64,000 nucleotides of DNA from Streptomyces sp. LUP47B (GTDB lineage: Bacteria; Actinomycetota; Actinomycetes; Streptomycetales; Streptomycetaceae): assembly GCF_001746295.1 (NCBI RefSeq), contig NZ_MJAH01000001.1, forward strand, positions 522,468 to 586,467, read 5' to 3'. Under the pieces are notes generated by a model that worked only from the letters and a program-made list of their open reading frames with translations, did not search any database and had not been told where the DNA came from. The position numbers and the translations under genes are program-made. This document shows positions 8,727-16,116 of the stretch, piece after piece (position 1 is the stretch's first letter; every line of letters starts with the position of its first letter).

Positions 8727-10205
8727 TCATGCCGGGAGGTACTTCGTCGAGGCGTAGACCGACTTGTACTCGAGGTAGGCGTTGATCCCCTCCGGACCGA
8801 GTTCGCGGCCGATGCCCGAGTCCTTGTAGCCGCCGAACGGGGCGCCGAGATCGAGGGTGTAGTAGTTGAGCCCGATGGTGCCGGTGCGGACGCGGCGCGC
8901 CACGGCCAGCGCGCGGTCCTCGTCGGCGCTCCAGACGGAGCCGCCGAGACCGTAGTTGCTGTCGTTGGCGATCCGGACCGCGTCATCGTCGTCGTCGAAG
9001 GGGATGAGGGCCATGACCGGGCCGAACACCTCCTCGCGGGCGAGCCGGTCGGCGTTGTCCACGTCGGCGAAGACTGTGGGCTGCACGAACCATCCCCTCT
9101 CCAGGTGATCTGGCCGGCCACCGCCGGTGACGAGTCGGGCGTCCGAGTTCTTGGCGATCTCTATGTAGTCGAGGACCCGTTCGAGGTGCGCACGGGTGGC
9201 CATCGGCCCCAGCGTCACCGAGGGGTCGAGGGGGTCTCCGAGCTGGTACGCGTCAGCGAAACCCGCGACGGCGTCGACGACTTCGTCGTAGCGGGAGCGT
9301 GCGACGAGGATCCGCGACTGGGTCGTGCAGGTCTGGCTGTTGTTGAGGAAGGAGGCGTTGTCCAGGCCGGCGAGGAGTGTCTCGACGTTCCCGTCCTCGA
9401 GGAAGATCGCAGCCGACTTGCCACCCAGTTCGAGGGTGACCCTGCGGATCAGCCGTCCGCACTCCTGGCCGATGGCCCGGCCGGCCTCGGTGGACCCGGT
9501 GAAGGCGATCTTGTCGACCAGCGGGTGGGACACGAGTGCGGCGCCGGCATCACGGTCACCGAGCACGATGTTCAGCACGCCTGCCGGCAGCCCGGCTTCC
9601 TGGGCGGCGTCGGCGAAGACGTACGAGTCGAGCGCGGTCTCCGGCGAGGGCTTCAGCACCACCGTGCACCCGGCGGCCAGTGCGGGTGCGATCTTGAACA
9701 TGGCCAGCGCCTGCGGGAAGTTCCACGGTGTGATCGCGCCGACCACGCCGACCGGTTCGCGGCGGACGATCGTCGAGCCGGCCATGCTCGGGCGCGCCTC
9801 CTCCAGCGGAAGGCTCTCGACGACGTCGGCATAGATCCGCAGGAGGACGGCGGGCGCCCCGCCGTTCAGCATCTGCGAGAGCCCGATCGGCATTCCGTTC
9901 TCGCGGCTGACCAGGGTCGAGGTGTCCCCGGCGCGCTTTTCGAGCGCGTCCGCGAACCTGCGCAGCACCTCGGCACGTTCGGCCGCGGTGGTACGACCCC
10001 ACGGTCCTTCGTCCAGGGCGCGCCGGGCGGCGCGGACGGCGGCGTCGATGTCCGCTTCCGTGCCCAGCGCGGCCACGCCGATGCGCTCACCCGTGGCGGC
10101 CTCGATCTGCTCCTGCACGCGGTCGCCGCTCGGGGCGGCCCATTCTCCATCGATGAAGAAGCGCTTCCGGTCGAGGTCGCTGGGGCGCTGGGTGGTGAGG
10201 GACAT
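8727..10205 (-). CDS. aldehyde dehydrogenase
   Basis: A 492-residue NAD(P)-dependent aldehyde dehydrogenase of full length. The general-base Glu is in LELGGKSAA, the nucleophilic Cys in NSQTCTTQSR, the substrate/cofactor loop is TPWNFPQ, and the NAD-binding turn is FTGSTEAGR. It follows the CoA transferase/lyase genes in the same operon after a 177-base gap, which may hold an extra promoter. It probably oxidises an aldehyde released by side-chain cleavage or by the CoA-ester lyase to the acid. Substrate is not deducible. Confidence 0.92.
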   Translation of the reverse strand: MSLTTQRPSDLDRKRFFIDGEWAAPSGDRVQEQIEAATGERIGVAALGTEADIDAAVRAARRALDEGPWGRTTAAERAEVLRRFADALEKRAGDTSTLVSRENGMPIGLSQMLNGGAPAVLLRIYADVVESLPLEEARPSMAGSTIVRREPVGVVGAITPWNFPQALAMFKIAPALAAGCTVVLKPSPETALDSYVFADAAQEAGLPAGVLNIVLGDRDAGAALVSHPLVDKIAFTGSTEAGRAIGQECGRLIRRVTLELGGKSAAIFLEDGNVETLLAGLDNASFLNNSQTCTTQSRILVARSRYDEVVDAVAGFADAYQLGDPLDPSVTLGPMATRAHLERVLDYIEIAKNSDARLVTGGGRPDHLERGWFVQPTVFADVDNADRLAREEVFGPVMALIPFDDDDDAVRIANDSNYGLGGSVWSADEDRALAVARRVRTGTIGLNYYTLDLGAPFGGYKDSGIGRELGPEGINAYLEYKSVYASTKYLPA

Positions 10206-10382
10206 GGCTTCTCCTGCCTGTCACAAGACGGACATCGCCTGTAAACAAAGGATGTTGGCCGGAGCCGGAGTTGACGAGGCCGGGAATGTTCGCCCGGTGA
10301 TTCATCTGGTGCATGAAGGTGTGCGCAGACCCACGGGCACGGCGTGCTGCGCCACCGGTACGCCGGTACGCCGGTGCGGGTG

Positions 10383-11216
10383 TCAGCCGGCTCGCTGCAG
10401 GATGGCCTTGGCCCGTGCGAGGACCGGGGCGTCGACCATGTGTCCGTCCACGCGGGCAGCGCTGCTCCCCATGGCGGATGCGACGACGCGGCGGGCCCAG
10501 CGGACCGCCTCCTCGTCGGGCCGGAAGGCGGCGTGGGTGAGCGCCACCTGCTTGGGGTGGACGAGGAGCTTCGCCGTGAAGCCGGTCTCCTTCGCCCGTC
10601 TCAGATCCCCGTCAAGGGCCTCGGCGTCGTCCAGCGCCGTGGTGACACCGTCGACGGGGCCTGGCAGCGCGGCCGCCCTCGATGCGAGTACCAGGGACGA
10701 CCGGGCGTGGAGCATCGCGCTCCACCCGGGGTCGGCGCCCAGGTCGAGTGCGTAGTCGAGGTGCCCGAAAGCCAGGCGGGCGACTGCGGGGGTGCGGGCG
10801 ATGTCATGGACGCGGACCATGCCGATCGCCGACTCGATCAAGGCGATCACCGGTACGCCGGCCCGCTCGGCGGCAGCCGTCGACGACTCCGGCGAGTCGG
10901 TTTTCGGAACCATGACCGCCACGAGGCCGGGGATTCCGGCAAGGGCGTCGAGGTCGGTGCCGTACCGCGGGCTCGACGCTTCGTTGATCCGCACGCATGC
11001 ACGACCACCATGTGAGAGCCACTCGACCGCTGCTGCGCGCGCGCTGTCCTTGCGGTCTCCCGCGACCGCGTCCTCGAGGTCGATCACCACCAGATCTGCG
11101 CCCGAGTCGACCGCCTTGTCGAAGCGCGCCGGTTGATCGCCGGGCACGAAGAGAAACGACCTCGCCGCTTGTACGACGTTGTCCCGATGTGTGTGCGGCA
11201 TGCTGACCACCCGCAC
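10383..11216 (-). CDS. CoA-ester lyase (HpcH/HpaI aldolase, citrate-lyase beta type)
   Basis: A 277-residue TIM-barrel protein of the CitE-like family. It has the early RSFLFVPGDQPARF, the Mg-binding acidic segment DLVVIDLEDAV, and ALIESAIGMV with the second acidic ligand. The C-terminal KLLVHPKQV is characteristic. Such enzymes cleave malyl-, citramalyl- or related hydroxyacyl-CoA to an oxoacid and an acyl-CoA. Its GTG start at 11216 abuts the stop of the class III CoA transferase, which could make the CoA ester it cleaves. An ATG at 11201 is an alternative start. Confidence 0.88.
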   Translation of the reverse strand: MRVVSMPHTHRDNVVQAARSFLFVPGDQPARFDKAVDSGADLVVIDLEDAVAGDRKDSARAAAVEWLSHGGRACVRINEASSPRYGTDLDALAGIPGLVAVMVPKTDSPESSTAAAERAGVPVIALIESAIGMVRVHDIARTPAVARLAFGHLDYALDLGADPGWSAMLHARSSLVLASRAAALPGPVDGVTTALDDAEALDGDLRRAKETGFTAKLLVHPKQVALTHAAFRPDEEAVRWARRVVASAMGSSAARVDGHMVDAPVLARAKAILQRAG

Positions 11217-12386
11217 CTAACGGCGGCTGTCCGTGAGCTCTGTCGGCGGCAGTGCTCCGAACTCGGCAAGTACGGCGTCGGTGTGTTCGCCGACTTCCGG
11301 AACCCGGCCCATGACCGGCTTCGCGCCCACGAAAGTCGCCGGCGGAATGAGCGCTCGTAGGGTCCCGGCCGGTGAGTCGTACTCCAGCCAGCGTCCTCGG
11401 GCCTTGAGCTGCGGATGATGCGCCAGGCCGGTCATGTCCCTCAGCAGGGCGTTCGCGATGCCCGCGGCCTCGAGTCGCTGTGCGACCTCCTCGGCGGTGC
11501 TGTCACGGAAGGCCCGCTCGATCTCGGCCTGCAGCTGCGTGCTGTGCTCCACTCGCGCGGAGTTCCGGATGAATCTCGGGTCGACGGCGAGGGTCGGCTC
11601 GCCGAGGATCCGCTCACAGAACGTGGCCCACTCGCGCTCGTTCTGGAGCCCGAGGAAGACCTGCTCGCCGTCCCCGCAACGGAACGGCCCGTACGGAGCG
11701 ATGGCCGCGTGTCGCGCCCCGGTCCGCTCTGGTGGCGTGCCGCCGTACATGGCGTAGTTGAGCGGATAGCCCATCCATTCGGCGAGCGCCTCCAGCATCG
11801 AGATCTCGATCGTGACGCCCTCATCTGTCCGACCGCGCTGGATGAGTGCGGAGAGGATGCCGCTGTACGCGTACATGCCCGAGGCGATGTCCGCGATGGA
11901 GATGCCGACCTTCGAAGGCTCGTCCTGGGTGCCGGTGATGGAGACCAGGCCGGCCTCGCACTGGACGAGCAGGTCGTACGCCTTCTTGTCGGCATAGGGT
12001 CCGTCGCCGCCGTAGCCGGAGATCGAGACGTGGACGAGGCGGGGGTTGACGGCTCGGAGCGCTTCGGCGCCGAGCCCGAGCCGCTCGGCCGCGCCAGGGG
12101 CCAGATTCTGGACGAACACGTCGGCCCGGCTCACCAGAGCCGCAACGGCCGACCTGCCGTGGTCGCTCTTCAGGTCGAGCGCCACTGACTCCTTCGACCG
12201 GTTGAGCCAGACGAAGTGGCTCGCCAGCCCGCGGACGGTTTCGTCGTAGCCGCGGGCGAAATCGCCGGCGCCGGGACGCTCGATCTTGATCACTCGGGCT
12301 CCGAGATCAGCCAGCTGACGCGTCGCGAACGGCGCGGCGACGGCCTGCTCGAGGGAGACGACGAGGAGTCCGTCGAGGGGGTTCAT
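11217..12386 (-). CDS. class III CoA transferase (CaiB/BaiF family)
   Basis: A 389-residue CaiB/BaiF-type transferase. The N-terminal LDGLLVVSLEQAVAAPFA and DLGARVIKIERPGAGD are the family hallmarks, and the catalytic Asp is in KKAYDLLVQ near residue 165. These enzymes move CoA from succinyl-, acetyl- or another acyl-CoA to a carboxylic acid. It is immediately followed by a CoA-ester lyase with no spacer, so the pair probably activates and then cleaves a hydroxydicarboxylate from ring degradation. Upstream it is 20 bases from the FAD monooxygenase gene. Confidence 0.9.
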   Translation of the reverse strand: MNPLDGLLVVSLEQAVAAPFATRQLADLGARVIKIERPGAGDFARGYDETVRGLASHFVWLNRSKESVALDLKSDHGRSAVAALVSRADVFVQNLAPGAAERLGLGAEALRAVNPRLVHVSISGYGGDGPYADKKAYDLLVQCEAGLVSITGTQDEPSKVGISIADIASGMYAYSGILSALIQRGRTDEGVTIEISMLEALAEWMGYPLNYAMYGGTPPERTGARHAAIAPYGPFRCGDGEQVFLGLQNEREWATFCERILGEPTLAVDPRFIRNSARVEHSTQLQAEIERAFRDSTAEEVAQRLEAAGIANALLRDMTGLAHHPQLKARGRWLEYDSPAGTLRALIPPATFVGAKPVMGRVPEVGEHTDAVLAEFGALPPTELTDSRR

Positions 12387-12406
12387 GCTGAATTCCTTCG
12401 ATTGTC

Positions 12407-13624
12407 TCAGACACGGGTCTGTGCGGCGAGCAGGGAGGGGGTCTCCAACTCCTTTGTGAAATACAGGCGTTCCGCGGCGAACTCGGGGTCGCGTGACATC
12501 CGCCGGAAGACTTCGAGGTCTTCGTCGAGCTTGACCGGATCGGCGGAGTGGAAGAGCAGTCGCTTGTTCGCGGAGGCCCGCGGGCTCGCCCTCTCCAGGA
12601 AGGCGCGGCGACGCAGTTCGGCGTAGAGGTCGAGGACGCCCTCGTCGGCGCGTTGCTGGATCACGGCGCCGAGTGCCTCGTTCAGGACGTAGGAGTCGAA
12701 GAGTCCCATCGTCAGTCCGAGGCCGCCGGTCGGATTGGTGGCGTGTGCCGCGTCGCCGGCGAGCAGGATCCGGCCCGCGCGGTAGGCGGACGCGCTGCGC
12801 TGATGCATCCGGTACGGCGAGAGCGCGACCAACTCCGTGCGTTGGGCGATGTCCTCCCCGAACACGCCGGCGAGGAATTTCGGGAGCCGCTCGGCCGCGG
12901 ACTCGGCGGGCAGCGCGTCATCCTCCATGTAGGTGTAGCGCCACAGGCCGTGGTCACCCGACTCGTCGATCTTGGCGATGATCGCGCCGTAGACGTCGTC
13001 GACGTAGAACGTCGACTGCGCCCAGCCCGGGCGGGCGTCGGGGAAGCGCACGTTCGTCGCGACGAACCGCTCGGGCCATGTCATGCCGTCGAAACCGAGC
13101 CCGGCCTCGACACGGACCCTGGAGCCGGCGCCGTCTGCTCCGACGAGCCAGGGGGCGCGCAGAACCTTCCCGCCGCTCTCGGTGCGGACGGTGACCTCGA
13201 CCCCGTCGCTGTCCTGGATGACCGCGGTGACCTCGTGGTCCCAGAGCACGCGGGCGTTCTCAAACGTCTCCAGGTGCCGCAGGATCACCTGGGCCAGCGC
13301 TCCCTGCCCCAGATGCAGGTTGTAGGGGCGCCGCACCCTGCCCTCGAGCGCGTGCAGTCCGTACGCGATGATCTCGCCGGTCCGACGCACCCGGTAGGCA
13401 TAGTCCTGCTTCAGGAACCCGGCCCGAAGCGCGTCGTCGAGGACACCCAGACGAGCCAGACCATCGAGTGTGGCCCAGTGGTAGACCATCGCCCGTGGCG
13501 CGTCCTGCAGGGCCGACGCCCGCTCGACCACAGTGACGGCGACGCCCTGCTGCGCCAGGCCGAGTGCGTTGAGGAGCCCGGTCGGCCCGGCCCCTGCGAC
13601 GATCACCTGTTGTTCCTCTGCCAC
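12407..13624 (-). CDS. FAD-dependent aromatic monooxygenase (PheA/TfdB-like)
   Basis: A flavoprotein hydroxylase of about 405 residues. The FAD-binding VIVAGAGPTGLLNA is at the N-terminus, the second motif is LVGADGAGSRVR near the middle, and GDAAHATNPTGGLGLTMG binds FAD ribityl. I chose the GTG at 13624 because GGAGG lies four bases upstream; a GTG at 13648 would add eight residues. It is the first gene of the ten-gene minus-strand operon and is divergent from a LysR gene. Family members ortho-hydroxylate phenols, for example converting resorcinol-type compounds to hydroxyquinol, which would feed the intradiol dioxygenase at 15000. That substrate is inferred from context. Confidence 0.88.
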   Translation of the reverse strand: MAEEQQVIVAGAGPTGLLNALGLAQQGVAVTVVERASALQDAPRAMVYHWATLDGLARLGVLDDALRAGFLKQDYAYRVRRTGEIIAYGLHALEGRVRRPYNLHLGQGALAQVILRHLETFENARVLWDHEVTAVIQDSDGVEVTVRTESGGKVLRAPWLVGADGAGSRVRVEAGLGFDGMTWPERFVATNVRFPDARPGWAQSTFYVDDVYGAIIAKIDESGDHGLWRYTYMEDDALPAESAAERLPKFLAGVFGEDIAQRTELVALSPYRMHQRSASAYRAGRILLAGDAAHATNPTGGLGLTMGLFDSYVLNEALGAVIQQRADEGVLDLYAELRRRAFLERASPRASANKRLLFHSADPVKLDEDLEVFRRMSRDPEFAAERLYFTKELETPSLLAAQTRV

Positions 13625-13697
13625 CTGTCCTCCAGCTCTGGAAGCCACCGGCCGATACGGACCGCGAGCCTCAAGTCACCTTGCTGGAGAGGCAGCC

Positions 13698-13708
13698 ATT
13701 GGTCCAAT
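13698..13708. promoter_or_regulatory. candidate LysR operator in divergent promoter region
   Basis: ATTGGTCCAAT, a 5-base inverted repeat around one T, lies in the 117-base gap between the FAD monooxygenase operon and the LysR gene. Position and symmetry suit a LysR-type recognition site controlling both directions. No binding data can be inferred from sequence alone. Confidence 0.45.
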
Positions 13709-13741
13709 GTTGGTTGTTCGTCGCTTCGATACACTCCGCGC

Positions 13742-14662
13742 ATGGATCTGCGGAACATCAGGTACTTCCTCGCCGTGGCGGACGCCGGATCCATCACCGA
13801 GGCGGCGAAGGCACTGCACCTGTCCCAGCCGCCGCTCAGCACGGCCATGGCGAAGCTCGAATCGGAGCTCGGCGTGCCCTTGCTGAACCGGTTGCCGCGC
13901 GGCGTCACCCTGACTCCGGCCGGTCGTTACCTGCAGGCCGCCGGCCGACGGCTCATCGCCGAGGAGCAGCGGCTGTCCGCGACCTTGCGGGCGATGGGTG
14001 AAGGGCTCGAAGGGGAACTGCGGGTCGGAGCCGAGCCCATGGGGCTGTGGCGGGTCGTGAGCACACGCGTCGCATCGTTCCTTTCCGCGCACCCTCGGGT
14101 ATCGCTCGAACTGATGGACGCACCACCGCGGGTTCAGCTCGAGAACCTCGCCAACGGCTACCTGGACCTCGCCGTGATTCCCGTTCTGCCCCAGGAACCG
14201 TTGCAGCCCATCGGCGACGTCGCTTTCACCGTCGAGGTCGTCGCGACGCTGCCGCTGACGCTGATCGCCCCGCAAAGCTGGAATCTCGGTGCCTCGGAGC
14301 CCCTTTCCCTTGCCGGCCTGAGGGACCAGACGTGGATTCTGCCCAGAAGGCTGCCAGGCGCGCGAAGCCTCTCGCGGCTCATCGACGACCGCTTCACCTC
14401 CGTGGGCGGGAGTCCCACGAAGATCATCCCCGTCCCGACGGTGCAAACCGCGGTGACACTGGTCGCGGCAGGTCTCGGCGTATCGGTGATGAGCGACGAG
14501 ATGGCCGCGCACCACCCCGGCGTGGACCGGGTCCCCGTCGCCGGGGGCTGGCCCGAGCTGCCTCTGGGCCTTGTGCGCAGGCAGGACGGGATCGTGACAC
14601 CCGTCGCCGGGAGGTTCGCCGGGCTCTTCGGAGTGGACGAGACCGGGGAGTCGGCCGACTGA
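13742..14662 (+). CDS. LysR-family transcriptional regulator
   Basis: A 306-residue LysR regulator. The N-terminal winged helix-turn-helix ([20 protein letters not shown], then [18 protein letters not shown]) occupies about residues 1-60. The effector-binding periplasmic-protein-like domain follows, with the conserved RVGAEP-like entry at about residue 90. It is transcribed divergently from the ten-gene catabolic operon and just upstream of the hydroxyquinol dioxygenase gene, so it is the likely pathway activator, with a ring metabolite as inducer. The ATG at 13742 starts the canonical first helix; a very long open frame upstream is spurious. Confidence 0.92.
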   Translation: MDLRNIRYFLAVADAGSITEAAKALHLSQPPLSTAMAKLESELGVPLLNRLPRGVTLTPAGRYLQAAGRRLIAEEQRLSATLRAMGEGLEGELRVGAEPMGLWRVVSTRVASFLSAHPRVSLELMDAPPRVQLENLANGYLDLAVIPVLPQEPLQPIGDVAFTVEVVATLPLTLIAPQSWNLGASEPLSLAGLRDQTWILPRRLPGARSLSRLIDDRFTSVGGSPTKIIPVPTVQTAVTLVAAGLGVSVMSDEMAAHHPGVDRVPVAGGWPELPLGLVRRQDGIVTPVAGRFAGLFGVDETGESAD

Positions 14663-14999
14663 GCCGCCCCTTTCCCCGACAGGGACGCCGCGCCGAGCAG
14701 GTCGGCCGGGAGGGCGCGCACGTCTGTCCTCGCGGCCTCTCATGCACCTGACGCATAGGACTCCTCAACAACCCGCCGGTTCCCATCGAACAGGCCGCCT
14801 CGCACGATGGACGCACAGGGATCACTGGCCAGAGGGGACCTCGTGCTCGACTGCCGCACCCGGGTCAGCCATGAATCCCGCGACCTCAAAGATGACGGCC
14901 GGTTCGTCGGTGCCGCGACGCGCCGCCGCACCTCCTGCCGGACCGAGCGGGAGGCCGGCTGTGATGAAGACACACAAGGAACCAGGGAAGCGAGTCCCG
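14663..14999 (+). other. 337-base leader of the dioxygenase gene
   Basis: No gene is supported here. The stretch separates the LysR stop from the dioxygenase start and probably holds the promoter. A GGGAGG at 14949-14954 precedes an in-frame ATG at 14964, which is an alternative dioxygenase start. I saw no clear inverted repeat. Confidence 0.4.
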
Positions 15000-15980
15000 A
15001 TGACGTTGCCCCAGGAACTCTCCGCAGAGCAGCGTGCCCGCGAGGACGACCTCGTCCAGCGCGTGCTGCGCTCGTTCGACGACTGCGAGAAACCCCGGCT
15101 CGACCAAGTCCTGCGCTCGCTCGTCCGGCATCTGCACGCCTTCCTGCGCGAGGTCCGGCTCACCCAGGCGGAGTGGAAGACGGGCATCGACTTCCTCACC
15201 GAGGCAGGCCACGTCACCGACGACAAGCGGCAGGAGTTCGTCCTGCTCTCCGACGTGCTGGGCGTCTCGATGCAGACCATCGCCATGAACAACGAGGTGT
15301 ACGGCGACGCCACGGAGGCCACCGTTTTCGGGCCCTTCTTCGTCGACGGCTCGCCACGCATCGACAACGGCGGCGACATCGCCTTCGGCGCCCAGGGGCA
15401 ACCGTGCTGGGTCGAGGGAACCGTCACCGACTCCGAGGGCAAACCTGTGCCCGGCGCGCGCATCGACGTATGGGAGGCCGACCACGACGGCCTCTACGAC
15501 GTGCAGTACGACGACGACCGGGTGGCCGCGCGGGCCCATCTCCTCACTGACGAGGACGGCGGCTACCGCTTCTGGGCGATCACGCCCACGCCGTACCCGA
15601 TCCCGCACGACGGCCCCGTCGGCCGGCTGCTCGCCGCTGCGGGCCGGTCGCCCATGCGCGCCTCGCACCTGCATTTCATGGTGACCGCGCCGGGCACCCG
15701 CCGGCTGGTGACGCACATCTTCGTGCGCGGTGACGAGCTGCTCGGCACGGACGCCGTCTTCGGCGTGAAGGAGTCGCTGGTCAAGGACTTCGTACAGCAA
15801 CCCGCGGGCACCTTGCCCCCCGACGGCCGCCCGGTGGACCACGACTGGGCGCGCGTCAGGTTCGACATCGTGCTGGCGCCTTCTGCCTCGCCAACCGGCA
15901 CACCGGCGAGCGCGGCCCCGTCCTCGCGGTCGGCGGCAACATGGACCTCGCGATCGGAGCCAAGGACGTCTACGTCATGA
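15000..15980 (+). CDS. hydroxyquinol 1,2-dioxygenase (intradiol), with aberrant C-terminus
   Basis: An intradiol ring-cleavage dioxygenase: an N-terminal helical dimerisation domain (about residues 10-110) and a catalytic beta domain. Fe(III)-ligand candidates are Tyr in GLYDVQYDD, Tyr in [11 protein letters not shown], and the two His in SHLHFMV. The product with hydroxyquinol would be maleylacetate, substrate of the reductase at 2026-3090. After VRFDIVLAP, where family members normally end within a few residues, the frame runs about 33 low-complexity codons through DNA that encodes part of a CoA transferase in another frame. The natural stop has therefore been lost at a deletion junction. 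The extra tail may or may not be tolerated. The start is ATG 15000 or ATG 14964. Confidence 0.88.
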   Translation: MTLPQELSAEQRAREDDLVQRVLRSFDDCEKPRLDQVLRSLVRHLHAFLREVRLTQAEWKTGIDFLTEAGHVTDDKRQEFVLLSDVLGVSMQTIAMNNEVYGDATEATVFGPFFVDGSPRIDNGGDIAFGAQGQPCWVEGTVTDSEGKPVPGARIDVWEADHDGLYDVQYDDDRVAARAHLLTDEDGGYRFWAITPTPYPIPHDGPVGRLLAAAGRSPMRASHLHFMVTAPGTRRLVTHIFVRGDELLGTDAVFGVKESLVKDFVQQPAGTLPPDGRPVDHDWARVRFDIVLAPSASPTGTPASAAPSSRSAATWTSRSEPRTSTS

Positions 15981-16107
15981 CGGCCCTCTTCACATCCTCC
16001 GGCGCACCTAAGCCGGTGCCCGCGTGCGCCTATCAGCTATCCGGCGCCGGGAGCCGATCAGCCGGGTCTTCACCGACCTCGCCGTCTTCGGTCTCGGCCC
16101 GTCCTGA
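15878..16107 (+). pseudogene. remnant of 3-oxoadipate CoA transferase beta subunit (PcaJ-like)
   Basis: Translated from 15878, this stretch gives [18 protein letters not shown] and then KPVPACAYQLSG, matching the GGxMDLAxGAK and ECTYPLTG segments of the beta subunit of 3-oxoacid/3-oxoadipate CoA transferases. After a frameshift the next conserved block follows at 16057 as ISRVFTDLAVF, ending at a TGA at 16105. Only about 75 codons remain, overlapping the altered 3' end of the dioxygenase gene. An intact subunit would be the next enzyme after maleylacetate reductase in this pathway, so the relic belongs here functionally. The homology was recognised by eye. Confidence 0.75.
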
Positions 16108-16116
16108 CCCGAAGCG

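Noticed and set aside
12548..13741. Upstream 398 codons in phase with the LysR gene
   Set aside because: Antisense to the FAD monooxygenase; the LysR helix begins exactly at ATG 13742.
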